DNA of 64,000 bases. Origin: Plectrocnemia conspersa (lineage: Eukaryota > Arthropoda > Insecta > Trichoptera > Polycentropodidae). Under the pieces are notes generated by a model. It was not told the DNA's origin. It saw only the letters and a program-made list of their open reading frames with translations, and did no database searches. The stretch is from positions 310,001 through 374,000 of the forward strand of contig VTFK01000094.1 of NCBI GenBank assembly GCA_009617715.1, given 5' to 3'. Within the stretch, counting starts at the first letter, position 1. Every line of letters starts with the position of its first letter. Shown piece by piece: positions 51,601-61,700 of the stretch. Position numbers and translations under genes: made by a program.

Positions 51601-54600
51601 ATATATAAATATATATGTGCAATTATTTCTTAACATATTAAATGTAACCATAATTATTTTCACAGTTTGTGCTAATTCAAATAGTCATGTATAAATATAA
51701 ATGATAATACTGTGTTTATTATACACGTGGAATGCTTATATCTATGACACAAAACCGTGATGGTGATTTATCTGTTAAAAAGCACTAGAATGGTTTATTG
51801 TGTTGCATCTCAATATTAAACGAGGTCGCATACGTTGAAAATATTTGAATAAATTTAATTTATTAAACTTAATGATACGTTGTAGTCACGTTTTTCTTGA
51901 AACGGTCGACATTGAATCGATCACATCATTAATTTAGCTAAAAAACAAACACGGCTCCCGTCGATGGGATCTGAAGGAAAATATCTATAATTAACATATA
52001 CAATATCACACAAAAAATTACTTATGCAATAAATCTTCCTAACAGATTTATCGGTAATTTTTATTTGGCTAATTTATTACTATTTCGTAGGCACTATTAA
52101 CCAGTTCATAGTGTGACCGTGAATATGTCATTTTGACGCGCTCCTCTCAATAATGTATTGCAACTAAAATATTTGTTATGAAATATAACATTTTTATTAG
52201 TTACGGCGTTCGGTAGATGCTATCAAAATATTTCGGTAATAAATCAATATAATAGTTTAATTATTTTTTATTAAAATAAATTAAATATTAGTGTTTTAAT
52301 ATAACTATAATTAATCATATTTTATTTAGTACTACATAAACATAAACTTTTAATTTTAAAATTATAATGTAAATATTTCTAATCCTACGCGATTCTATCT
52401 TAATAAATTAATTGAAGCAATTAAAAAATCAACGTTTTTCTAATAAAATAGTTACTGCGAGTTTATCTTTAACACATCCTGGATGTTGAAGGACATATTT
52501 TAGATAAAAAATATGTTACGTAAAAAGTAGCACATAAATAACATGACAGTTAATATTAGTTCAAAGCCTCACCGCTTTTCTTCGGGTCAACTAACTGAAA
52601 GTAAACAATCGGTTTTGTTGTTAGCAACGTTTAACGTCAAAATTTTTCAACACATATATTTGACATTGAACTTCAACTTATCAATACTGAGATATTACAA
52701 ATGTAACATCACGATGTTTTAAATTAATATTAAATTATATTTTTTCAGGGAAAGATCGTTTATTGTTGCAAAAAAAAATAATCTAAAAGTTTAAAACAAT
52801 TTAAAGACTTGTTTTATAGATAGGGGCGATTTAGTAAAAAATCATAATTTTTAAAACTAAATATTTGGTATTAAGATCGTTACAAAAAATTGTTTATATC
52901 TGTAATATCATGGTTATTTTTTTTATATATTTTTTTTTCACGGTAGCGTTCACGTTTATAGGATTTAAGATCAGCGTGCAAAGAAATCAATAATGCTGTA
53001 ATTTAGTTTGTTAATTTTTCGGCCTAAATATTTGAGTTAGTAATTTCGTTTGATATTGATTATAAAACGGCTTATATTTTCAATAAATGGTTATTAGTTT
53101 AAATAAATGCTTGTTAAACTGTTATTTTTACAGTATTTTAACAGAAATAGGCACTACTAGAATATATGCATCATAAAAATTAAAAATTAAGTATTGTTAT
53201 TAAAAAATCACTTACTGTGTGTTAAAAAGTAACTAACCGTTTTAATAAAAAAAAATTAAACTTGCTATTCATTTTTTAATAAATTTTAATAAACAAAACA
53301 GTATAAAAAATCTATTAGCAATATTTTTTCACTGTCCATAAAATTCGTGTGTAATAAATTAATAACTGATTTGTGCAAATTTAACTATAGTTTTATAATT
53401 TGAAACATAAATACAGTGAAACCTCGATTTATAAGCATAATTTGTGCCAGAAATATACTTGTATTTAAAAACATTTGTATATAAAAGCAAATTTCCCCAT
53501 AAGAAATTACAAAAACTTTGGTTTTTTCGTTGCAAAAATATTATTATAAAATATATTTTGTATTATTTAGAAATAATATAAATTAATTTATAATTATTTG
53601 TATCGGAATTACTGCTGTCTATCACTAATAGCTCAATATCTTTTAATGAAACTTTAACTAGGAAGCTATTTGATGATACTTAAAGATTTGGCGCAAATGT
53701 GATATTGCATTATCATTGATTAGATTCATAATTCGCATTAATAAATCTTTGTTTAGGTGATGAATTTCCATGATTCTTTTAGTTTCCTTCATTTCACGGA
53801 TCCCTTAATCTCATTCGAGGTAAGGTTTTTTAGCCTTTTTATCTTTCACCTTAGACAATATCTCCTCTGTAGCCTCGTGCTATTATTAAAAGATTAATAT
53901 AATTTACAATATTTTTTCAGTGAAATTAGATTTAAAATTATTCATTGTGGATATAATAAATTATTTTTGACAACATTTTTTTTTATATAATTGGATCAAT
54001 TATTATATTTTTATATGACAATTATTTATTGATTTTTTTATTATTTTCCGCACCAAATGAAACAGCTACTTTTGTTAAAAACTTATAATATAAACAAACA
54101 GCAAGATAATAAAAAACAAATTAATTTGAGGGTATCGATCCCAATTACAATAATAAAAGAAAATTGGTCGTCTAGAAACAGTAGGAACGCGTATTTGTGA
54201 ACTATTTTTTTTACTATAGTTTTTCCTCACAGAAAAAAATTGAATGAATTTCGTATTTTTTAAGAATCAAATAATGCCGATGACCTTTAGCATACGCCAG
54301 ACTGGTGGACGACAACTGGAAGGATGCTTAAAAATTCATTTACTAATGCTGCCGGTTTCCATATAATATATTACATTCTATTTTTGACATGTGCGAATTT
54401 AACATATATGTATATATATATATATATTTAAATTGTAAAAAAACAATTAATATTTACGACTGTGGAAAAATCTTATGTGAAACCAATAAAGCATGCACCA
54501 AAGAACGTTCGGTTTGCATGAAAAATGGTTCGGTTAAAAGTTTAAGCCAGAGTCAGATAAAATTAGAAAAAGTGATACGTGTTCAAGATCAAGATCACAC

Positions 54601-55112
54601 AGGTGTATTTTCACTAAAATTTAAATTTATTTAAATTTATAATTATGAAAACACACGTATAACATCAAAGAGATTATCGTTTCGTCACACGTAAAGCTTA
54701 CACAAAAATAGATTCACATTGTCATTTTTGACTTTTTTTTTCATTAATGGTGCGTCTTTTTTTTATTAAACATCAAAACGAGTATTGTAGAGATTTTAGG
54801 AGGTCACGACCATAAATAAAGTAACGAACCGGATTCGATTCAATTTAACATCTTGAATGGAAAATGCAAATTTCACCGATATATCTATACTTTGTCACGT
54901 ATTTGTGTATTATATTAAATGTATTTCTAAGCGTACAAAATGTGTATTGTAGATAATAAAAAAATGTTAGTTTACCATGTGACTTATTGATATTTTAGTT
55001 AGATCATTTTCAGATACCATGCGTGTTAGTATAAATATTTTTTCGCAATATTGATTTATAATGTGTTAATATTAAATTCAAATTGTATTACCGTAAATTT
55101 CGAGAAATCCAT
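35905..55112 (-). CDS. Two-domain Rebers-Riddiford cuticular protein (spliced, 4 coding exons)
   Basis: Join on the minus strand: 55112-55092, 43892-43757, 43624-43493, 36632-35905; 1017 nt, 338 residues. Introns follow GT-AG with phases 0, 1 and 1, and the frame stays open throughout. Residues 1 to about 27 form a signal peptide with the hydrophobic core [13 protein letters not shown]. The first R&R motif runs from about residue 36 to 90 (begins [13 protein letters not shown]) with G60-x8-G69-x6-Y76, then TDENG. Residues 97-240 are a Pro/Gln-rich linker. The second motif runs from about 246 to 296 with G269-x8-G278-x6-Y285-x-A287 and G291-Y292. The tail is rich in Tyr, Phe and His. By family knowledge, such proteins are secreted by epidermis and bind chitin in the cuticle. 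Two Cys (138 and 141, CxxC) are unusual for this family. It might be the insect protein annotated as lethal(3)malignant blood neoplasm 1-like; that is memory-based and unproven, so no symbol is given. Family assignment is firm; exon 1 is less so. Confidence 0.88.
36633..43492 (-). other. Intron 3 of the cuticular gene
   Basis: About 6.9 kb, AT-rich, with no supported exon or nested gene. A patch at about 37520-37900 is clearly richer in G+C and CpG and includes a CCGGTT core near 37748. Others lie at about 39590-39740 and 40140-40290. The patches have no convincing reading frame and are candidate enhancers. An old duplication occupies 42000-42490. The frames at 39538-39807 and 42175-42492 look like chance openings. 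Confidence 0.8.
42000..42490 (+). repeat. Diverged duplication in intron 3
   Basis: ATTCCTGCC at 42022 and 42215 sits in similar contexts (GACTTTTAT or GACTTCTAT upstream, ATTTTTAA downstream). CTTATTAATTCACTAC near 42080 recurs as CTTATTCATTTTACTAC near 42440, both followed by AAAACTTTATT. Copy spacing is uneven (about 193 and 360 bp), so copy 2 carries extra sequence. Confidence 0.45.
43493..43624 (-). CDS. Coding exon 3 (core of first R&R motif)
   Basis: The acceptor is TTTTCAG and the donor CCAG|GTAAGA, a near-consensus site. The 132 nt encode residues 53-96 plus the first base of Ala97. The peptide contains [10 protein letters not shown], then [17 protein letters not shown], which fits the R&R spacing G-x8-G-x6-Y followed by DExG. 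A Thr stands where the family usually has Ala (Y-x-T-D-E), and Asn-Phe follows the final Gly instead of Tyr or Phe directly. Intron 2, between exons 2 and 3, is only 132 bp. Confidence 0.92.
43757..43892 (-). CDS. Coding exon 2 (signal peptide core and start of first R&R motif)
   Basis: The acceptor reads CTATTTCAG and the donor GAAAG|GTTAAT. The 136 nt encode residues 8-52: the hydrophobic signal core, a likely cleavage region near TYSKS-IYT, and then [19 protein letters not shown], the typical opening of a chitin_bind_4 domain. It ends one base into the Asp53 codon. No in-frame ATG occurs before the hydrophobic core in this exon, so the start codon must lie in an upstream exon. Confidence 0.9.
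46666..46990 (+). repeat. Diverged tandem repeat in intron 1, about 243-bp period
   Basis: GTTCTGTTTTTGATCCAAAA at 46666 and GTTCTGTTACGGTTCCAAAA at 46909 are followed by similar AT-rich sequence. TGAGCTTTAAGCTT also recurs near 46472 and 47002. Divergence is high and unit edges are uncertain. Confidence 0.4.
48012..48130. mobile_element. Possible Helitron-like or MITE edge
   Basis: TCTATACTATAAAAAATATA, then GTATTTGTCTGTTTCTTAAG and GAACTTCTCCCAAACGG, resembles the start of Helitron-like non-autonomous elements in insects (TCTATACTA start, GTTTGTCTGTTT tract, AAACGG). The other end was not found, so this is only suggestive. Confidence 0.25.
50778..50804. repeat. Perfect interrupted palindrome
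   Basis: TGTGATGTACACT, one C, then AGTGTACATCACA: 13-bp arms without mismatch. It may be a binding site for a dimeric factor, the centre of a fold-back element, or a hairpin in the intron RNA. Flanking sequence pairs only weakly. Confidence 0.8.
51140..51318. mobile_element. MITE family A, copy 2 (about 180 bp, internally shorter)
   Basis: It shares GAGAGCTATCC, then TTTCATCATTATT, on the left and GATGAAATGGATAG, then ATGTTAACACAAAT, on the right with the copy at 15950-16253. The internal GAACGTATATCAGTATCGTG block is also shared. About 120 bp of the copy-1 interior is missing. It lies inside intron 1 of the cuticular gene in the same orientation as copy 1. Confidence 0.78.
53414..53890 (-). 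mobile_element. Pogo/Tigger-like DNA transposon relic
   Basis: The element starts CAGTGAAACCTCGATTTATA, preceded by TA, and continues to TTTCCCCATAAGAAATTA, an arrangement typical of pogo/Tigger-type termini. On the minus strand, about 53880-53690 reads as decayed coding DNA rich in Lys, Glu and Met ([14 protein letters not shown], then [20 protein letters not shown]). No DDE catalytic block was identified and the second terminus was not found, so the far boundary is approximate. Confidence 0.5.
55092..55112 (-). CDS. Coding exon 1 (start codon and seven codons)
   Basis: The minus strand reads ATG followed by codons for D-F-S-K-F-T, then a donor ACG|GTAATA. The context before the ATG, GTGACAAA, is favourable (A at -3) and G follows it. 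The exon ends in phase 0, which is exactly what exon 2 requires. Joining gives [17 protein letters not shown], a normal signal-peptide start. A TATA box lies about 50 bp upstream of the ATG. The weakness is that a short exon 11 kb away is easy to match by chance. A rival is ATG|GTAAAC at 54978-54976, which would give M-IRFSTIF; it lies downstream on the same transcript, so the 55112 start is preferred. Confidence 0.62.
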
Positions 55113-55131
55113 TTTGTCACTTTGTCGCATA

Positions 55132-55169
55132 TGAAATAATGTAAATTTTGTATGATTTTAGTTTATATA
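55132..55169 (-). promoter_or_regulatory. Core promoter: TATA box and candidate initiator
   Basis: The minus strand carries TATATAAAC at 55169-55161. About 30-35 bp downstream is an initiator-like TTCATAT, with the candidate +1 A at 55132. This would leave a 5' leader of about 20 nt before the ATG at 55112, short but normal for cuticle genes. In DNA this AT-rich, TATA matches are common, so the position relative to exon 1 is the main support. Confidence 0.45.
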
Positions 55170-55551
55170 TTGTCAATAGGAACAGTTTATTGAATCACTA
55201 GTACACAATCACTCTCTTTAATTGTTCAGTTAAATATTTTGGTCCAGGAACTGTGCCATTGCAGTTTAGCAAGGGAGCACCGTGACGAAGCGAGAGACAG
55301 TTCAATTGTGGTTTGTGCAAATAGTTTGTCTTAACTTATATGTATACACATGTGGCCAGTGGAAGAAAAAAAACAAGAATCGACGTAAAGAAGCCGAAGC
55401 GCGGGTTTGCACTCTCCCCGCTCATCGAGCTCACTCTTGACGGGAAATGGAAAATCTCGATTAATATTATCTCTGCATCGCCAGTGATTTTTAAAATAAA
55501 TGAAATTATTATTTTATTTTATTTATTATACACATATTAGTTAATATATTT

Positions 55552-55731
<180 letters not shown>

Positions 55732-55759
55732 GGATTTATTTGAAATCTCTGGATTCATC

Positions 55760-58700
55760 GCGATTTTTGCTTATTTTCTTTTAATATTTCGACTGGAATC
55801 TTCAGCCATGGTCACAATTTATCCGTAGCTTTAATATCTTACAAAAAATCTAAAAAAAAAACATTTATTTAATTTTTTCTTCTGCATAGGTTGCATTATT
55901 TTTAATATTAGCATTTGTAGCAAGCTTATTGGTTTGTATAATGTGCCATCCTTTGGCTCTTTTCCAGGTTTTAGTAGTATAAATATTAAAGCTACTGTCT
56001 AATGGGTTGGGAAGTAGTTGAGCCTGATTGTTACATCATATAAAATGGTTATAAATCTTATTGCTTTTATTCCTAGTTTCTTCATAATTATTCCATTTAT
56101 TTAGTCATATCTCGTTGTATTTAGTGCTCAGTATATTAATAATAATATATTAAACCTCTTGCAAAGTGAAATTCCTAAATGACAATCTAGGTAAAAAGGT
56201 TATTTTTTTATTTCTTTTTTTCATATCAGATAAGTCGTTACACTGAGAATATTTTTTCTTTCCGTTATTATTAGGATTGTCAATTATTTTATTGTGCTAT
56301 TAAGTTCTATTTCATTAAAATGTAATCGTGCATATTATTAGGGTAATAAAACACCAAATCATACGACTATTTTTTTATAAATTTTCTAGGTGAAAAATTT
56401 AGCAGTGATATTAAACTATTTATTTTTTATAATTGAGTCGCAGCTGAGTTTTGTTTTCAGACGAATTTGGGTACTCCAACTCAATTTTATTAGAAAAATT
56501 GTATTTTTGTATTGAGATATCATAGTTTTGTAAATAAAATTTACTTTCATAAAAAGTTGAATGCTTCTTTATGATTTAATATTTACTATACTCTACTAGT
56601 ATTGGGTAAATTTAAAGCAGAATTTTAACACTGGATTATAATTTTTAAGATATGTTTTTGCGATTAATTTCAAGTACAATGAATATTTTTTTGTTTTGCT
56701 GTGATAGCACTGGATTTTATTTTTAGTGCAATAACTTGCCATATATGTATAATTATGCGTTGATTTCAAATAATACTATTTTTTTGCAGCATTGTATTAA
56801 ATGATAAAATATGTAGTATTGCACACAAGAAAAATAAATTAAATAAACTTATTAGTGTTTTTATACATTTTTTTTAATACTTAACAGCAAATTGTGCTTT
56901 TCTAATTTTAGTGTAAATTTATCCAGATTTATTTATTTTTATAATATATTTGCAGAAACTACCAAAAAGCCCATTATACATACATAGCAACAAATTGAAT
57001 GCTCAGTTTTTTTAAGAATAAAAGGCTTATATAAATTTAATAAATTTATTTATGTGCAGCTCGAAATATATTTTATTTTGAAGTATTATGTAAATGATTT
57101 TTTAATTATACATACATTTTAAAGTATATCTTTAAAACAATAAAAGGTAAAAATCAATTTTACTTGAACTACTAGTTTAGTTATATTTTATAAAAAATCT
57201 ATCCTAAATCAAAATATATAAATATTGCATAAAATAAGACAACAATAAATCATTAAAAAATAAATTTATGTTAGTAACACTCGTATGAAAAAACAAGTAT
57301 TTGTATGAAATAAATTATATTCCATATATCTTAACTAAATAAAAGAGTAAAATTGATAAGCTTTTTAAAATACCATAAATTTGCGATCTATGTCAATTCA
57401 GTAGTTTATAGACCATTATTAAGTTAACGCTAATATTGAAAGTTAATAAAATCGCAGTATAATTTGGTTACCATAGTAACACTAGAAAGTTGGATTTGTT
57501 CAAGTTTTTAGAAGCACCGTTATAAATGTAAATTTCGAAGTGATTAATAAAAAGTATCAAATTAAAAACGTATGGTGTAAAAGGGACGTTAATTAATAAA
57601 AATAATAAGAGGCACACGAAAAGTTATTGCTGAGAGATAAGGAAATAACAAGTCAAGAGTTAAAAAATGGCCTGAAAGGATACTAACCGACGCAATTAAT
57701 CAGGATGAAGGATATTTTTCACGCGAACGTTCGTGAGTTTAAATCAGAGATTTGGTACTTTATGTACTCACAGTGGGGCATCTTAAGTACCCGAGGGCCT
57801 TAAAAACAGGAATTTGACTTCCTTAATAAATGACACGTTTGATAAATTCACATGTACAAGTTTTGAGAAAAATGTTTCTGCGGTCTTAAATCTGCCGCTT
57901 TGCATGGCTTCTAAATTTATTAAACCGGTATATACGCAAACGGCGATTTCGCGAAACGAAAAAGGAGAATCGTATTTATTTATTTTCTTAACACGAGAGA
58001 TGATTCAATTTGGTTAGAATTATAATACGTTTGTCGCGTTAACATAATATAAATTATACATTATGTCATATTTTACACGTGTAGTCATATATTAGATGAA
58101 GATTTTGTAAAAAATACATCATACTACATGTCATAATTCTGGTAATTAAATTTTAGTTGCTTGGAAAAATAAACAGTGATTTTAGTAATAAAATTTTATT
58201 AGGATTTTTTATTGTTTGAAAAAATAAACATTTTTTAAATTTTAGTTCATATATGAAATTTAAAATCGTAAGCATTAAATTTGTTCAAAATATTTTTTGT
58301 ATACATCCGAAAATTTTCAAATATAAATTTGCCTGTCTATACACATTTAACGTATAATTATTAGGTAATCGAGTCTTTATACCCAAATAACGTAATAACA
58401 ATTTAAAAACGTTGGAATTAAAATTGTTACACGTCACACGTACTGTAAAAATAAGAATTATAAATAATAGATCATATTTTATAATATAAAATACTCTTTT
58501 TAAATAATATTATAAAAATTGTATTGAATTTTTATTCTGAAGTATAAAACAACTTTCGTAATATATCTTTATCGATTACAAATTTGTTATTCTCAAAATA
58601 ATATCGCTCTTTTAATTAATAAAAAAAATCTCTTTAAAACGTTTATTGTTATTTTAATAATTCTAAATATATTTTCTTACTAAATATATATTAATGTGGT

Positions 58701-61700
58701 AACAACAACTGATGGAACTAGTGTAATGAAAAAAATTGTCTGTGTATAAATCATGCAATTCATTTAGCCGTAATAAAAGTTTTATACCGAAAAGTAAATG
58801 ATAGTTATACATATTAAAATGCGGATGAAGAAGACTACGACAACGATAAATAAGGCAATCAGAAAAGTGACTTTAAAAATAATAAAAGTACAGAAATATT
58901 AAATGAAAAATTATCATTGAAACCGACCTTAAAATTATACAATTATTTAGAAAAAGTCCCATGAAAAATTCAATTTTACAAAGATACCTAAAGAATGAGT
59001 TTTATATCTAACCTAATTTATAATAAAATGTTAAGACAATGTATAAGTTCTTAGTTTCGATGATCGAAAGATTACGTAATTTAATTAAGAAATCTTTGAT
59101 CTTGCTACTCTTATGTTTAGAATGATTCGAACAATCGCGTGTTGAAAAATAATAGTGAAAATTTTATAATACATGTTTAATGCACTTAAGTAGTTTCATA
59201 AATTCGCCAAGATGCCACTTTATTGACTGAAAAATTGTATGATGCAAATGGAAAATAATAAAAGTTTTAGTCTCAAGAATTTCCAGGACTTTTATGAAAT
59301 CAGGAATTTGTGTCTCGACTTCTACAATAGTAATTTTAAAAACCCGAGACTTTAAAATTCTTAGTTTACAATGTTGAATCGAACTGGTTTAGTTTTTCGG
59401 CCAGCTGATAGATAGTTTAAGTAGCATTTGCTTCTATTTATTCAGCCAGGACATCATCGTCTATTTTTTTATTATTTTTTACATCGTAATTTCCTGTTCG
59501 AATTTTTTTTTACCATTTTTGACATTTACTGATATCTAATGAATCACACACAACTGCAAAAATTAAAAAAAATCAATGAACTAATACAGATATATGTAAT
59601 AAAATACGTACTTTGGTTTCAATGGGAAAGCACGACTGACTTAAATAAAAAATAAAATTTTTGTTATTACCTAATATACGTTTAATTAATTTCATGGTTT
59701 ATCATAATTAATCATGAAAATAAATTTAAAAATAATGGTAAATATTTTGTCAAAATATATTCAAATAAAAATCGATCTCTCTTATCTTTGTAGCAAAAAA
59801 ATCTAAAAATAAAATTAAAAGCGTTTAAAATATTGAGTAGTATGGTAACGATTATTTCAATGTATTAATTAAAATTACAATACATTTAACATATTGATAT
59901 TAACTTTAACAACAAGTAAAATACATTAGAGAAACCAGTAGAGTAATTATAATAATACAAGTTTTAAACAATATAAAAACAAAACGGCTGTCAAAAATTG
60001 TAAGATAAAAATTAATTTAAAGAATTATAATAAATAAATAAAAAGGTAATAATTTAGAATTTCGCATCTAATTTGTACATTTTTCGTATCAATTTTGCAT
60101 TTACTTGTTTTTATAATCTATCGAAAAATACGTAAAATTTATATACCTCTAATGATATATGTAACAACAGGTGTATGCAAATATATAAAATATGTATGAA
60201 TATATAATTTCAGATTATTCTGAGTTGTGAATATAAATGTATAATATATTTTTTAGACTAAAATGTTTAAAAAATCAATATTTTGCTATATGTATATGTT
60301 GCCTAGAAGAATCCAAAAAAATGTTATATTAAATCCGGGCAAATAAAAACAAGCAATCAGAACAATCACACACAAACACTTTTTTTTTATAATGTATCTC
60401 AATTCTATTTTACTCCAGAAAAGTTTTAGATATAAATATACATATGTTAACCAAATATAAAGATAATTAAAAAATATTTATTACTATTTTATGACTTGAT
60501 TAGATAATAATATTATACCTACATGTACTATAATATATATAAAGCATAGACATATTTATAATGCATAATGTTTTATTTTAAGTTTAAATATTTTAAATCA
60601 TGGGTTCAAATCATAACTTGGAAACAGTCAGACTAATATTTTTATAGGTATTATTATTATTAAAGTTCTTGTCCCTAATAAAAAAAGGATACTTAAACAT
60701 AAAGATCTAATCTATGTGTTGGCTTACATGAGAAAAATATTTACACAGGTATAATATTTAACAGGTTGTGATGTTAATATTATGAACGCAACTAAAATAT
60801 AACAAGCTTTCTTAATATATACGAAAGTTTGTAAGCAAAATGGATTTGAAATACATAGTTCTTCAGAAATTTTTTTGTATTTGTAAAATAAATATCTACG
60901 GTCATATATTCAAAATATTACAGAAAAATCAAAAGTTTTTTTTATTTTGTTGAAATATAAACTATACTATGGATCCAGAATAATTTTCTTGCAGTTATAA
61001 ACTGTATTGAAAATGCGCACCTAAGCAATGATTAACTCATTGCTCTTATTCACACGAAAACTTATTTTTGGTAAGACTTTTAGTGCTTCACGTAAGTAGC
61101 TATTCTTTCATTGTATAGCGAGCTATTGCAATTTTAATTTTGTGTACAAAAGAATTTCTATATAAATCAGGATTTTAACTTGCATCCAACGGAGCTTACG
61201 TAAAATCGACACAGATGACACATTTGTAATCCATATAAATCAATCGCTTAGACTTTGTATGCCGTGTCTGTTTTAATCAAAAGTTCATCTCAAAACACAA
61301 AGAGTTTAACTTGAAGCTGTATTTTGAATATTTTTAAAATAACTTATGAACCTTTGTAATTTGAACTTAGGCAGATAAAATGTGACTTGTTTGATATAAA
61401 CACAAACTTATTTTTGTTACTAGTGTAACGTATTCTTATTGTTATGATTTAAGATTGAGTCATCGTTGAATTTCATACATATTTTTATAAGTTATACTGC
61501 GGTAATAAAAAAATTGTGCGATTTGAAGACAGGTGTTGTTGTTTTTCCGGGATTCTAAGATTTGGAGGAAATTGTTATATTCAAAAATTATAAATATTGA
61601 TTTGACAAGTATACGATTCTGACTCATTGATTATCAATTAATAAATTTGTATATAAAGTTACGAAATGAATTATGATTTATGTTATGAATTTTAATTTAA

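Larger units (their letters stand above)
43893..55091 (-). other. Intron 1 of the cuticular gene
   Basis: About 11.2 kb if exon 1 is right. It contains a degenerate duplication (46666-46990), a possible Helitron-like edge (48012-48070), a palindrome (50778-50804), a short inverted-repeat element (51140-51318) and a pogo-like relic (53414-53890). Patches richer in G+C and CpG lie at about 44990-45200, 45890-45960 and 49310-49560. No other coding exon was recognised. Confidence 0.6.
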
